From the NCBI GenBank assembly GCA_039980135.1, contig JBDXCV010000011.1, positions 62,001 to 126,000 on the forward strand: 64,000 nt of DNA. The letters are read 5' to 3'. Position numbers and translations under genes: made by a program. Below, one piece after another: positions 32,685-41,957 of the stretch; positions within the stretch are counted from its first letter, which is position 1, and each line of letters begins with the position of its first letter. Below the pieces are notes generated by a model, which was not told the DNA's origin, ran no database searches, and was given only the letters and a program-made list of their open reading frames with translations. The stretch is from Alphaproteobacteria bacterium. GTDB taxonomy: Bacteria; Pseudomonadota; Alphaproteobacteria; UBA6615.

Positions 32685-33169
32685 GGTTGCCCGCCATCGG
32701 TTCCGGGTGGGGAACCTGTGGAACTGCCGGGCCGCAGAGTCAGGCCTTTCTCGGCGGCTTGACGGACCGCGTCGGACTGATAGGTGGCGAACGCATCCGG
32801 GTTCCAGATTTCGAACAAGGGGCCACGGCCGACGAACGCGGCCTGTTCGGACAGGCCCGCATGGGCGATCAGGGGTTCGGGCAACATCACGCGCCCTTCG
32901 CCGTCGAAGGCAAGTTGCTGGGCGTTGGCGAAGAGGGCGGCCGTGAGCGTGTCGTGTTCGTCGGAGAACATGTCATACGCGTCGACACCGGCGCCGAGCT
33001 TCTCCATCCAGTCCATCCCGCCGCATTGGATCGCGGAATGCTTGAACGACGGGAACGCCACAATGCCGTGGAACGCCTGCCCGGACAGGACAGCACGAAA
33101 CGCCGCAGGAACGGACACCCGTCCCTTGCGGTCGACCTTGTTGGTAGTGGTCGACAAAAACATTGCCAT
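32681..33169 (-). CDS. mraZ: Transcriptional regulator MraZ
   Basis: A 162-residue protein with two SpoVT/AbrB-like swapped-hairpin domains: residues 3-60 ([16 protein letters not shown]) and about 85-140 ([19 protein letters not shown]), each with the DxxGR(V/I) motif. MraZ is a ring-forming DNA-binding protein that represses its own dcw operon by binding TGGG repeats, and such repeats lie about 70-105 bp upstream here. ATG 33169 (GGCGGAAACG before it) or the in-frame ATG at 33163 can serve as start. The C-terminal 20 residues are Gly/Ser/Pro-rich. Confidence 0.95.
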   Translation of the reverse strand: MAMFLSTTTNKVDRKGRVSVPAAFRAVLSGQAFHGIVAFPSFKHSAIQCGGMDWMEKLGAGVDAYDMFSDEHDTLTAALFANAQQLAFDGEGRVMLPEPLIAHAGLSEQAAFVGRGPLFEIWNPDAFATYQSDAVRQAAEKGLTLRPGSSTGSPPGTDGGQP

Positions 33170-33239
33170 CGTTTCCGCCCACTGCCGAAGAAGGTCCGGC
33201 AGCTCCTGTCTCCCCGTTGCCCTGGCACACGCGCCAAAA

Positions 33240-33274
33240 TGGGATTGTTTGGGATATCATGGGATAAAATGGGT
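33240..33274 (-). promoter_or_regulatory. MraZ operator: four TGGG boxes with 10-bp period
   Basis: On the + strand TGGGA occurs at 33240-33244, 33250-33254 and 33260-33264, and TGGGT at 33270-33274. Each box starts exactly 10 bp after the last, all on one face of the helix. TGGG repeats with short spacers upstream of mraZ are the known MraZ binding sites in enterobacteria and other groups. They overlap the putative promoter, consistent with autorepression. Confidence 0.8.
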
Positions 33275-33280
33275 CGTCAA
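33251..33280 (-). promoter_or_regulatory. Candidate promoter of the dcw cluster
   Basis: On the - strand TTGACG (33280-33275) resembles a sigma-70 -35 element. TATCCC (33256-33251) after an 18-base spacer is a weak -10 candidate. Transcription would start about 75 bp upstream of mraZ, and three of the four TGGG boxes fall inside the promoter. Confidence 0.45.
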
Positions 33281-33419
33281 CGGCAAAACCAGTAAAAATG
33301 ACGAAAAATCAGAGTGCTGCATGGTGCCGATTTGCGCCTACAAGTAATCGCCTGCCCGACATCAGTGGACGTATGCGAACCCACAAAAGAAGGATCGGCG
33401 CATAAAGCGGCAGAACTTT

Positions 33420-33434
33420 GTTCTCGGAATGTTC
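33420..33434. promoter_or_regulatory. LexA-like (alphaproteobacterial SOS) box
   Basis: GTTC-TCGGAAT-GTTC matches the alphaproteobacterial LexA consensus GTTC-N7-GTTC, with the flanking T residues often seen. An overlapping palindrome AGAAC-TTT-GTTCT lies at 33412-33424. It is in the gap between rnpB and mraZ, about 250 bp before the mraZ start. By chance about two such 8-base matches are expected in a window this size. Confidence 0.45.
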
Positions 33435-33452
33435 TTTTCTTGGGGAAAATAT

Positions 33453-33824
<372 letters not shown>

Positions 33825-33834
33825 AATGCTTTCC

Positions 33835-34554
33835 TTAGGCCGAACCGGACGAGGCTGCAACCAGACTATGTACCTGGCCGATCCGCTGTTTCGTCTCGTC
33901 GTCGAGCACACCGTCGAAGCGCGACGGTCGAAACCGGCGCTGGAAGGCGGCAATGACCGTCTCATCGGGATGGTCAATGGTGTCGTAGCCGATCTCCGAC
34001 AGCATGATGATCGGCGCGTCATGCAGGGGCGCAGGTGTATCGACCGGTGCTTCCGCGTCGGGCCAGAGGCCGATTTTCGCCGCGGCGAAACGCGCCCATG
34101 GGAAACGCTCGCCGGGATCGATCTTGCGGTCGGGTGCGATATCGGAATGTGCGACGACATTGCGCGCCGGGATCGGGTGCCGCGCCAGGATATCGCCGGC
34201 AAGCGCGATGAGTGCCTCTATCTGCGTGTCGGGAAAATCCCGATAGCCATAGTCATGGCCGGGGTTCGAAAGCTCGATGCCGATCGAACGGGAGTTGATG
34301 TCCCGCCAGCCGCGCCAGCAGCCGACCCCGGCGTGCCAGGCGCGGTCTTCCTCGTCGACCATGCGCCAGGTCGTGCCGTCCTCGTCGAGCAGATAATGGG
34401 CGCTGACCCGTGACACGGGATCGCAGAGCCAGTCGCGCGCGCGTACTGTCGGCATCATGCCGGTATAGTGGATCACCAGCGTGTCGATTTCCGGCGCGTG
34501 CCCCTGTTCGGGTTTGCGCGCGCCGCAGTTGGGTGATCTGTACTCGGTGATCAT
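33835..34554 (-). CDS. N-acetylmuramoyl-L-alanine amidase (AmpD/AmiD type)
   Basis: A 239-residue amidase_2 protein. Zinc-binding and catalytic segments are LVIHYTGM (first His, near residue 29), AWHAGVGCW, SIGIELSNPGHDYGY and VAHSDIAPDRKIDPG (second His and Asp, near residue 149-157). After about residue 175 comes a small peptidoglycan-binding-like domain (IGYDTID ... AFQRRFRPSRFDGVLDDETKQRI). No signal peptide is seen, which favours a cytoplasmic AmpD-like role in recycling anhydro-muropeptides, although the extra PG-binding domain is more like AmiD. Its ATG overlaps the stop of the ABC-F gene by four bases. Confidence 0.85.
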   Translation of the reverse strand: MITEYRSPNCGARKPEQGHAPEIDTLVIHYTGMMPTVRARDWLCDPVSRVSAHYLLDEDGTTWRMVDEEDRAWHAGVGCWRGWRDINSRSIGIELSNPGHDYGYRDFPDTQIEALIALAGDILARHPIPARNVVAHSDIAPDRKIDPGERFPWARFAAAKIGLWPDAEAPVDTPAPLHDAPIIMLSEIGYDTIDHPDETVIAAFQRRFRPSRFDGVLDDETKQRIGQVHSLVAASSGSA

Positions 34555-36380
34555 CGCGCGGCTTCCAGGCTCTCGCGGCGTGCCTCGAGGTCGAGCCAGC
34601 GGTCCTCGGCGGACGCGATGGCGGTCTCGACCTCCGCCAGTTTCCGCGCGGCGCTCTCGTAGGCCGCCGCATCGCGTGTAAACAGGTCCGGATCGGACAG
34701 CGCCTTTTCAAGTTCGACCTTGGCGTTCTCGAGCGCCTTGATGCGGTTCGGCAATGCGCCGAGCTCATGTTCTTCCTTGAAGGTCATTTTCTTCGGCGCA
34801 TCGGCCGTCGTCCGGCCTGTTTTGCCGCTGTTCGATTTCCTGGCCGGCCTGGAGGCGGTTTTTGCGGCCCGCTTGCGCTGGCGCAAATAATCCGAATAGC
34901 CACCCGGATACTCCATGACCTGCCCGCCGCCCTCCACCGCGATGGTCGAGTTGACGACCCTGTCGAGGAAGTCGCGGTCATGGCTGACGAGAAGGACCGT
35001 GCCCTCATAGCTGTCGAGCATGTCGAGCAGTACATCGAGCGTGTCGGCGTCGAGGTCGTTGGTCGGTTCGTCGAGCACCAGCAGGTTGGAAGTCTGGGCG
35101 AGTATCTTGGCGAGAAGAAGCCGGTTGCGCTCGCCACCGGAAAGGGTCGCGACCGGCGCGCGGGCCTGTTTCTCGTCGAACAGGAAGTCGCGCAGGTAGG
35201 CCACCACATGGCGTTGGGTGCCGCGCACATTGATGGAATCACCGCCCTGGGGTGCCAGGGTCTGCCACAGCGTGTCATTGGGGTCGAGTTGCTCGCGGGT
35301 CTGGTCGAAGAAGGCCAGCGACATGTTCTTGGCGCGGCGCAGACGACCGGAATCCTTTTCCAGTTCGCCGATCAGGAGTTTCAGCAGGGTGGTCTTGCCC
35401 GCGCCGTTGGGCCCGACGAGCCCGACCCGGTCGCCGCGCAGGATACGTGTGGAGAAATGGTCGATGATCACATCGTCGCCGAAGGACTTGCAGAGATTCT
35501 CGCACTCGACGACAAGGCGGCTGCTGATCGGACCCGCGTCGGCCTCGAGCTGGACGAGGTTCTGGCCGGTGAGCAGCGCCTTTCGCTGGGCCCGCATTTC
35601 CGTCAGCCGAGTGAGCCGGCCCTGGTTGCGCCGGCGCCGGGCCGTCACGCCGCGTTCGAGCCAGCGCGCCTCGGCCTTGAGCTTCTGGTCGAGCTTCTGG
35701 GCCGCGCGTACCTCGGCGTCGGCGATCTGCTCGGTCCAGGCCTCGAATTCGCTATAGCCTGAAGCGTTGTGGCGCAGGGAACCCCTGTGCAGCCAGAAGG
35801 TGTCGGTCGTCATGGCCTCCAGGAATGCCCGATCATGGCTGATGGTGATCAGGGTCTTTCGGCGGTCGACCAGTTCGCGCTCGAGCCATTCGATGGTCGG
35901 CAGGTCCAGATGATTGGTGGGCTCGTCGAGCAGCAGCACGTCCGGGTTGCCCAGTAGCGCGCCGGCGATGGCCACGCGGCGGGATTCACCGCCGGACAGG
36001 CTGTTGACGTTTCGTGTGCCGTCGATATCGACCCGCGAGAGCGCGGCATCGACGGCGTGGCGCGGTGCGGTGTCCGGGCGCATGCCGATGTCCGCTCCCA
36101 TCCGGGCGACGAAGTCGGCGATCAGCATATCGTCGGGCAGCGGAATGTCCTGAGGCAGATAGCCGACCGTCAGCCCGGGCTGGATATAGAGATCACCCTC
36201 ATCGGGATCGAGCAGCCCGGCGAGGAGTTTGAAGATCGTCGATTTTCCCGTGCCGTTGCGCCCGACCAGGCAGGCGCGCATCCCCGGCGTGACCGACAGT
36301 TCCGCGCCGGTGAACAGTGGCGTGCCGCCGAAACCGACAGCGGCGTTCTTCAGGGTGAGGACGGGGGGATCGGCGGCCAT
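34551..36380 (-). CDS. uup: ABC-F family ATPase, Uup-like
   Basis: A 609-residue soluble protein with two ABC ATPase domains and no membrane segments. Domain 1 has GRNGTGKST, LSGGESRRVAIAGAL and LLLDEPTNHLD; domain 2 has GPNGAGKTT, LSGGERNRLLLAKIL and LVLDEPTNDLD. A linker rich in basic residues lies between them. The C-terminal 80 residues (MTFKEEHELGALPNRIKALE onward) form the coiled coil typical of Uup, which binds branched DNA and acts at ribosomes. Named by domain layout; another ABC-F subfamily cannot be fully excluded. Confidence 0.85.
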   Translation of the reverse strand: MAADPPVLTLKNAAVGFGGTPLFTGAELSVTPGMRACLVGRNGTGKSTIFKLLAGLLDPDEGDLYIQPGLTVGYLPQDIPLPDDMLIADFVARMGADIGMRPDTAPRHAVDAALSRVDIDGTRNVNSLSGGESRRVAIAGALLGNPDVLLLDEPTNHLDLPTIEWLERELVDRRKTLITISHDRAFLEAMTTDTFWLHRGSLRHNASGYSEFEAWTEQIADAEVRAAQKLDQKLKAEARWLERGVTARRRRNQGRLTRLTEMRAQRKALLTGQNLVQLEADAGPISSRLVVECENLCKSFGDDVIIDHFSTRILRGDRVGLVGPNGAGKTTLLKLLIGELEKDSGRLRRAKNMSLAFFDQTREQLDPNDTLWQTLAPQGGDSINVRGTQRHVVAYLRDFLFDEKQARAPVATLSGGERNRLLLAKILAQTSNLLVLDEPTNDLDADTLDVLLDMLDSYEGTVLLVSHDRDFLDRVVNSTIAVEGGGQVMEYPGGYSDYLRQRKRAAKTASRPARKSNSGKTGRTTADAPKKMTFKEEHELGALPNRIKALENAKVELEKALSDPDLFTRDAAAYESAARKLAEVETAIASAEDRWLDLEARRESLEAAR

Positions 36381-36395
36381 GACAATCGGGCGTTG

Positions 36396-37133
36396 CTACT
36401 TGATCCCGCGCGCGGCGCAAATCTTGTCGTAGGCGGCGTTGATCGTCGCCAGTTTCTCGTTGGCGACCTCGACGAATTCCTCGGGCATGCCCTGGGCGAT
36501 CAGCGTGTCGGGATGGTTCTCGCGCACGAGCTTGCGGTAGGCGGATTTGATGGCGTCGTCGTCGGTATCGTGGCCGACACCGAGGATGGTGTAAGGGTCG
36601 GCCGCGTCCGGTCCCATATTCCCTTCGCGGATCCGCGCAAAATCCCCGTCGGTAAAACCGAAAATCGCCGCCACGCTGGCCAGATAGGCCAGTTCGTCGT
36701 CATGGACCTCGCCGTCCGCCTTGGCGATGATGAAAAGGCAGTTGAGCAATTCCTCGAGCACAGCAGGGTTGTCCCGGAACATGCCGGCAACCTGCTTCGC
36801 ATAGGGCTCGTATCCGGCAACGGACTTGCGCGCCATGTTGAAGATTTTGGCAACGTTCGAGGATTCCTCGGGTGCGACCTTGAAGACGCGGCGGAAGGCG
36901 CGGATCTCGTCCGGTGTGACCACGCCGTCGGCCTTTGCGAGCTTCGCACCCAGCGCGATCACGGCGATGGTGAAGCCGATCTGCTTGGTCGGATCGCCGC
37001 CGGTCTCTTCGGCCGCAGCGCCGCTACGGTGGGAATCGTAGATGTGCCCGGCGACCCCGCCCAGCAACGCGCCCAGCGGGCCGCCAAGCGCGAACCCGGC
37101 CGCACCACCCAATACCTTGCCCCAAATGCTCAT
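36396..37133 (-). CDS. djlA: DjlA-like co-chaperone (TerB + DnaJ domains)
   Basis: A 245-residue protein. The N-terminus (WGKVLGGAAGFALGGPLGALLGGVAGH) is a glycine-zipper-type membrane segment. A TerB-like helical domain covers about 50-165 (ALGAKLAKADGVVTPDEI, then IAKADGEVHDDELAYL). A C-terminal J domain (DPYTILGVGHDTDDDAIKSAYRKL) has the HPD tripeptide in RENHPDTL. This is the DjlA layout: a membrane-anchored DnaK partner. It lies 15 bp upstream of the ABC-F gene and is probably the promoter-proximal gene of this unit. Confidence 0.85.
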   Translation of the reverse strand: MSIWGKVLGGAAGFALGGPLGALLGGVAGHIYDSHRSGAAAEETGGDPTKQIGFTIAVIALGAKLAKADGVVTPDEIRAFRRVFKVAPEESSNVAKIFNMARKSVAGYEPYAKQVAGMFRDNPAVLEELLNCLFIIAKADGEVHDDELAYLASVAAIFGFTDGDFARIREGNMGPDAADPYTILGVGHDTDDDAIKSAYRKLVRENHPDTLIAQGMPEEFVEVANEKLATINAAYDKICAARGIK

Positions 37134-37231
37134 GGGAGACGTTTAGCGGAAACCGCGCGCCGATGGAACGGCACAAGCATAGACAGCTCTATAGGAGAAC
37201 GGTGTTCAAATGCAGAATCCTCTGGTTGGGC

Positions 37232-37690
37232 CTATTCGAGATTATGTCCGACTGCAGCAAGCCGCTGGCGGGCTGCTGCGACGACTTCATCGGAAAACTT
37301 GCTCGAATGACGAACGACAATCGCCTCGCCCGTCAACTCCGGCATTCCACGTTCGACTAGCATGTCGAAGCCCGTTGTTTGCTTTCCAAATGCCCAGTCC
37401 TCGAGTGTGTCCATAACGCCGACGCGAGTGACCTTCTGTCGCGTTCGAGTAAGCTTCGTAGTTCTTCCGCGCTCCTCGCTAAGAGCGAATTCGAACGCGT
37501 GTACCGTCGTCCAAAAATCATGCTCCACCGTTCCAGGTTCTGCTTCGGGCACTATGGAGATGAGTTTTCGAAATGCTGCTTCTTCTACTTCTGCGGCACC
37601 CTGTTCCCGTGCGTTTTTGATAATTGTTTTGAGCGACTTCTGGTCACTTGTGGATTGTATGTGCTTTAGGATTTTCGAATGATCTAGCAT
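37232..37690 (-). CDS. Uncharacterised conserved-looking protein
   Basis: A 152-residue soluble, charged protein with no membrane segment or signal peptide. I do not recognise a named domain. The first 60 residues look helical (ILKHIQSTSDQKSLKTIIKNAREQG). A conserved-looking core follows (PGTVEHDFWTTVHAFEFALSEERGR), then a basic stretch (TTKLTRTRQKVTRVGV) that could contact nucleic acid, and a C-terminal half with WAFGKQTTGFDMLVERGMPELTGEAIVVRH. Base composition is clearly more AT-rich than the flanking genes. It lies 48 bp downstream of the RAMA-like gene on the same strand, so the two are probably one transcript. Function unknown. Confidence 0.65.
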   Translation of the reverse strand: MLDHSKILKHIQSTSDQKSLKTIIKNAREQGAAEVEEAAFRKLISIVPEAEPGTVEHDFWTTVHAFEFALSEERGRTTKLTRTRQKVTRVGVMDTLEDWAFGKQTTGFDMLVERGMPELTGEAIVVRHSSKFSDEVVAAARQRLAAVGHNLE

Positions 37691-37738
37691 TTCTTGAGGC
37701 CCTCGTGTGTTTCCGGCAGTGCAGGGAGAAAAGAGTGG

Positions 37739-38149
37739 TTAACCTCTAAGTTCTGCGATGGAGCGTGTGGCGCCATCGGGGGTTCGGTATTTCCAATTTC
37801 CGTTCCAGACATTTTCCATGCCTGCGACTATTGATGCGTTGAGTTGGTTTAACGTCGGGAATTCGACTTCTGTGTCAGAGCGAACCCATGAGCCCCCACG
37901 GGCTTCGGCGCTGTATTCGCGACGTTTGTAATTTCGGAATACTCGAAAACCTTCTGGAAAGTGGACACCGTTGCGAACGTCGTAAACGCCGCCTTCGGAA
38001 TCTCGGTCGGTTTGCGTGCTGGAAGACGCAGAGCTCGGTTCACAACCAAATGTCCTGCGAAGAATCTCGTCCTCAGTATTTTCTCCGGTCTTCCTGTGAG
38101 CCCAGATCGCGGCGAAAACGTCCATAGAAACGCTGATATTTCTTTGCAT
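37739..38149 (-). CDS. SeqA-N/RHH-like plus RAMA-like DNA-binding protein
   Basis: A 136-residue protein. The N-terminal 35 residues (ISVSMDVFAAIWAHRKTGENTEDEILRRTFG) resemble the SeqA N-terminal or ribbon-helix-helix strand-helix-helix pattern, with the ILRR-like dimer helix. After an acidic, serine-rich linker the last 80 residues (HFPEGFRVFRNYKRREYSAEA ... NVWNGNWKYR) look like the RAMA/DUF2924 beta-rich domain seen near restriction and modification enzymes, including the NGW-like end. ATG 38149 is fixed by AAGGAG nine bases upstream; an earlier in-frame start at 38188 lacks a ribosome site. It lies in an AT-rich islet. The domain match is by eye and needs a profile search. Confidence 0.6.
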   Translation of the reverse strand: MQRNISVSMDVFAAIWAHRKTGENTEDEILRRTFGCEPSSASSSTQTDRDSEGGVYDVRNGVHFPEGFRVFRNYKRREYSAEARGGSWVRSDTEVEFPTLNQLNASIVAGMENVWNGNWKYRTPDGATRSIAELRG

Positions 38150-38178
38150 GGCTATATCTCCTTGTTCGTTGAATAGCA

Positions 38179-38207
38179 TAAATAGCAAAAAGTGCTTATA
38201 GTTTCAA
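38179..38207 (-). promoter_or_regulatory. Candidate sigma-70-type promoter of the islet genes
   Basis: On the - strand TTGAAA (38207-38202), a 17-base spacer and TATTTA (38184-38179) lie in a strongly AT-rich stretch. Transcription would start about 23 bases before the ATG at 38149. A six-base inverted repeat (GCTTAT at 38194-38199, ATAAGC at 38218-38223) flanks the -35 element and could be an operator. Confidence 0.45.
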
Positions 38208-38312
38208 TAATACAATAATAAGCAAATTTTAATATGCTCTACCCGCCGGCCACCGGCCTTTGACTTTCGCCGTGTGACAAACCAGTCTGCCGGCAAATAT
38301 CGGGGATAGTTC

Positions 38313-41300
38313 ATGGCGGGTGACGAACCCATACGCGCAGCCGATCGCTGGCACTTCTGGATCGACCGGGGCGGCACGTTTACCGACATTGTCGGGCGGG
38401 CGCCGGACGGGTCATTGCGCACGCATAAATTGCTTTCGGAGAATCCCGAGCATTACGCCGACGCCGCGGTGCAGGGCATTCGCGACCTGCTTGAGCTGGG
38501 CGCCGGCGACGCGATTCCATCCGGCCTGATCGGCGCCGTGAAGATGGGGACGACCGTCGCCACCAACGCGCTGCTCGAACGCAAGGGCGACCGCACGGCG
38601 CTGGCGATCACGCGGGGCTTCCGCGACGCGCTGCGCATCGGCTACCAGGCCCGCCCGCGCCTGTTCGACCGGCACATCATCCTGCCCGAGCAGCTTTATG
38701 AAACCGTCGTGGAGATCGACGAGCGGGTGAACGCGAAGGACGAGGTGGTCGTGCCGTTCGATGCGGCCGGCGCGCGGGCCGGCTTGCAGGCGGCGTATGA
38801 CGACGGCATTCGCGCCGTCGCGATTGCGTTCATGCATGGCTATCGGGTGCCGGACCACGAGAAGGCCTGCGCCGAGATTGCGCGAGAGATCGGCTTCACC
38901 CAGATCTCCGTCAGCCACGAGACGAGCCCGCTGATCAAGCTGGTCGGGCGGGGCGATACGACTGTGGTCGATGCCTATCTCTCGCCGATCCTGCGCCGCT
39001 ATGTCGACCGGGTGGCCGACGAGCTGGGCGATGTGAACCTGATGTTCATGCAGTCGAATGGCGGGCTGACCGACGCACACATGTTCCAGGGCAAGGATGC
39101 GATCCTGTCGGGCCCCGCGGGCGGCGTTGTGGGCGCCGTACAGGTGAGCGAGGCGGCCGGGTTCGAGCGCATGATCGGCTTCGACATGGGCGGCACCTCG
39201 ACCGACGTGACCCATTACAACGGCGAGCTGGAGCGCGCCTTCGAGACGCTGGTTGCCGGCGTGCGGATGCGCGCGCCGATGATGCAGATACACACGGTTG
39301 CGGCGGGTGGCGGTTCGATCTGCTCGTTCGACGGCGCGCGCTACCGTGTCGGCCCGGAAAGCGCGGGCGCGGACCCGGGGCCCGCCAGCTATGGCAAGGG
39401 CGGTCCGCTGACGGTCACCGATTGCAACGTGATGCTGGGGAAATTGCAGCCCGAGCATTTCCCCTCGGTCTTCGGGCCGGGTCAGGATTCACCGCTGGAT
39501 GCCGGCGCCGTGCGCGCGAAGTTCGCGGCCCTGACCGATGACATCCGAACGGCGACCGGCGACACGCGCAGCCCGGTCGAGGTGGCCGAAGGCTTCCTCA
39601 GGATTGCGGTCGAGAACATGGCCAACGCGATCAAGAAGATTTCCGTTCAGCGCGGGTACGACGTGACCCGCTATACGCTGTGCGCGTTTGGCGGTGCGGC
39701 CGGCCAGCACGCTTGTCTGGTCGCCGACGCGCTGGGCATGACCCGGGTTTTGCTGCATCCGTTTGCGGGCGTGCTGTCGGCCTATGGCATGGGGCTGGCC
39801 GATATCCGCGCGCTGCGCGAGCAATCCGTCGAGGCCCCGCTGGGTGGTGCAGTGGACAAAGGGGTCGCGCGTATCCTGGAGCAACTGGCCGATGCGGCGC
39901 GCGACGAGGTGTCGGGTCAGGGCGTCGACGATGCACGCATCACGGTCCGCCGACGCCTGCACCTGCGCTACGAGGGGACCGACACCTCGCTGGAGGTGGA
40001 CTTCGCCGGTGCGCCGGAAATGGCGGACAGTTTTGCCGAGACGCACCGCCAGCGATACGGCTTCACCATGCCCGAGAAGGCCCTGATCGTGGAGACGGCG
40101 GCCGTGGAGGCGATCGGCGTATCGGACCAGAGCGCCGATGCGGATCTGGCACCGGATGTGACGGGGGACGCGACCGCCGTCGATCAGGTGACGGCGCACA
40201 TGGATGGCGCGGCACACAAGACGCCCGTCTATGAACGCGACGCGCTGGCACCCGGCGTCTCCATCGACGGCCCGGCGATCATCAGCGAGGCCGTGGCGAC
40301 GACGATCATCGAGCCGGGCTGGCGCGCGGCGATGACCGAACGTGGTGATCTGGTGATCGAACGGGTCGTGGCGGCGGACCGGGTCGCGGCGATCGGCACC
40401 GACGTGGACCCGGTGATGCTCGAGGTCTTCAACAATCTCTACATGTCGATCGCCGAGCAGATGGGCGTGACCCTCCAGAACACGGCCTATTCGGTGAACA
40501 TCAAGGAGCGGCTGGATTTCTCCTGCGCGATCTTCGCACCCGACGGAAATCTTGTCGCCAATGCTCCCCATATGCCGGTGCATCTGGGGTCGATGTCGGA
40601 GAGCATCCGCGTGGTGATCCGCGAGAACGCCGCGCGCATGGCGCCCGGCGATGTGTACATGCTCAATGCGCCCTACAACGGCGGCACCCATCTCCCCGAC
40701 GTGACTGTCATCACGCCGGTGTTCGATGATGCGGGGCGAGACATTCTGTTCTACGTCGGCAGCCGCGGGCACCATGCGGACATTGGCGGGATATCGCCCG
40801 GCTCCATGCCGCCGGATTCGCGGACCATCGACGACGAGGGCGTGCTCATCGACAATTTCAAGGCCGTCGATGCGGGCACGTTCCGCGAGGACGCGATCCG
40901 TGAATTGCTCGGCTCGGGCGCGCACCCGGTGCGCAATCCGGATCAGAATGTGGCCGACCTCAAGGCCCAGATCGCGGCCAATGAAAAGGGCGTGTCGGAG
41001 CTGCGCCGGATGGTCGATCAGTTCGGGCTGGAGACGGTCCACGCCTATATGGGCCACGTGCAGGACAATGCCGAGGAATCAGTGCGCCGTGTGCTCGACG
41101 TGCTGCGTGACGGGTCGTTCGTCTACCCGCTCGACAACGGGGCGGAGATACATGTCGCCGTTTCGATCGACCGGGTCACCCGCAGTGCGCGGGTGGACTT
41201 CACCGGCACCAGCGCCCAGCTCGAAAGCAATTTCAACGCGCCGACGGCGATTGCCCGGGCGGCCGTGCTGTATGTGTTCCGGACCCTTGTCGACGACGAG

Positions 41301-41957
41301 ATCCCCATGAACGAGGGCTGCCTCAAGCCGATCGAGATCGTCATCCCGCAACGTTCGATGCTGGCACCGGAGTATCCTTCCGCCGTGGTCGCCGGCAACG
41401 TGGAGACCAGCCAGGCGCTGACCGACAGTTTGTACGGCGCGCTGGGTGTGATGGCGGCGGCCCAGGGCACCATGAACAACTTCACCTTCGGCAACGCACG
41501 GTATCAGTATTACGAGACGATTTGCGGCGGCTCGGGTGCGGGGCCGGACTTCGACGGCACCTCGGCGGTGCACACCCACATGACCAACTCGCGGCTGACC
41601 GATCCCGAGATCCTCGAATGGCGTTTCCCCGTGTTGCTCGAGAGCTTCGAGATTCGCGCGGGATCGGGCGGTGCGGGACAGCATGTTGGTGGCGACGGCG
41701 CGCGCCGCTGTGTGCGGTTCCTGGAGGATATGGATGTCATGATCCTGGCCAACCATCGCGAAATCGCGCCCTATGGGCTGGCCGGCGGTGCCACTGGTGC
41801 GGTGGGCCGCAACTGGCTCGAACGGGCCGATGGCACTTGCGTGGAAATGTCCGGCACCGACCGGACCCGGGCCGGGCCGGGAGATGTGTTCGTGATCGAG
41901 ACGCCGGGTGGCGGTGGCTATGGGCCGCCCGAAGGCCAGGTTTTGGCTGCAGGGTGA
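38313..41957 (+). CDS. 5-oxoprolinase / hydantoinase HyuA-HyuB fusion
   Basis: A 1214-residue protein joining hydantoinase A (about 1-690) and hydantoinase B (from about 696, [16 protein letters not shown]). The N-terminus [20 protein letters not shown] and [13 protein letters not shown] closely follow the ATP-dependent 5-oxoprolinase pattern. The actin-like nucleotide-binding motif [13 protein letters not shown] lies near residue 290, and the B half has [12 protein letters not shown] and [11 protein letters not shown]. It should open 5-oxoproline (or a hydantoin) with ATP hydrolysis; the full-length fusion favours 5-oxoprolinase. A GGGGA ribosome site precedes the ATG. The stop overlaps the GTG of the following MFS gene (GTGA). 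Confidence 0.88.
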   Translation: MAGDEPIRAADRWHFWIDRGGTFTDIVGRAPDGSLRTHKLLSENPEHYADAAVQGIRDLLELGAGDAIPSGLIGAVKMGTTVATNALLERKGDRTALAITRGFRDALRIGYQARPRLFDRHIILPEQLYETVVEIDERVNAKDEVVVPFDAAGARAGLQAAYDDGIRAVAIAFMHGYRVPDHEKACAEIAREIGFTQISVSHETSPLIKLVGRGDTTVVDAYLSPILRRYVDRVADELGDVNLMFMQSNGGLTDAHMFQGKDAILSGPAGGVVGAVQVSEAAGFERMIGFDMGGTSTDVTHYNGELERAFETLVAGVRMRAPMMQIHTVAAGGGSICSFDGARYRVGPESAGADPGPASYGKGGPLTVTDCNVMLGKLQPEHFPSVFGPGQDSPLDAGAVRAKFAALTDDIRTATGDTRSPVEVAEGFLRIAVENMANAIKKISVQRGYDVTRYTLCAFGGAAGQHACLVADALGMTRVLLHPFAGVLSAYGMGLADIRALREQSVEAPLGGAVDKGVARILEQLADAARDEVSGQGVDDARITVRRRLHLRYEGTDTSLEVDFAGAPEMADSFAETHRQRYGFTMPEKALIVETAAVEAIGVSDQSADADLAPDVTGDATAVDQVTAHMDGAAHKTPVYERDALAPGVSIDGPAIISEAVATTIIEPGWRAAMTERGDLVIERVVAADRVAAIGTDVDPVMLEVFNNLYMSIAEQMGVTLQNTAYSVNIKERLDFSCAIFAPDGNLVANAPHMPVHLGSMSESIRVVIRENAARMAPGDVYMLNAPYNGGTHLPDVTVITPVFDDAGRDILFYVGSRGHHADIGGISPGSMPPDSRTIDDEGVLIDNFKAVDAGTFREDAIRELLGSGAHPVRNPDQNVADLKAQIAANEKGVSELRRMVDQFGLETVHAYMGHVQDNAEESVRRVLDVLRDGSFVYPLDNGAEIHVAVSIDRVTRSARVDFTGTSAQLESNFNAPTAIARAAVLYVFRTLVDDEIPMNEGCLKPIEIVIPQRSMLAPEYPSAVVAGNVETSQALTDSLYGALGVMAAAQGTMNNFTFGNARYQYYETICGGSGAGPDFDGTSAVHTHMTNSRLTDPEILEWRFPVLLESFEIRAGSGGAGQHVGGDGARRCVRFLEDMDVMILANHREIAPYGLAGGATGAVGRNWLERADGTCVEMSGTDRTRAGPGDVFVIETPGGGGYGPPEGQVLAAG

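Noticed and set aside
39489-41057. 522-codon open frame on the - strand
   Set aside because: Entirely inside the oxoprolinase gene on the other strand, His/Arg-rich as in mirrored GC-rich coding.
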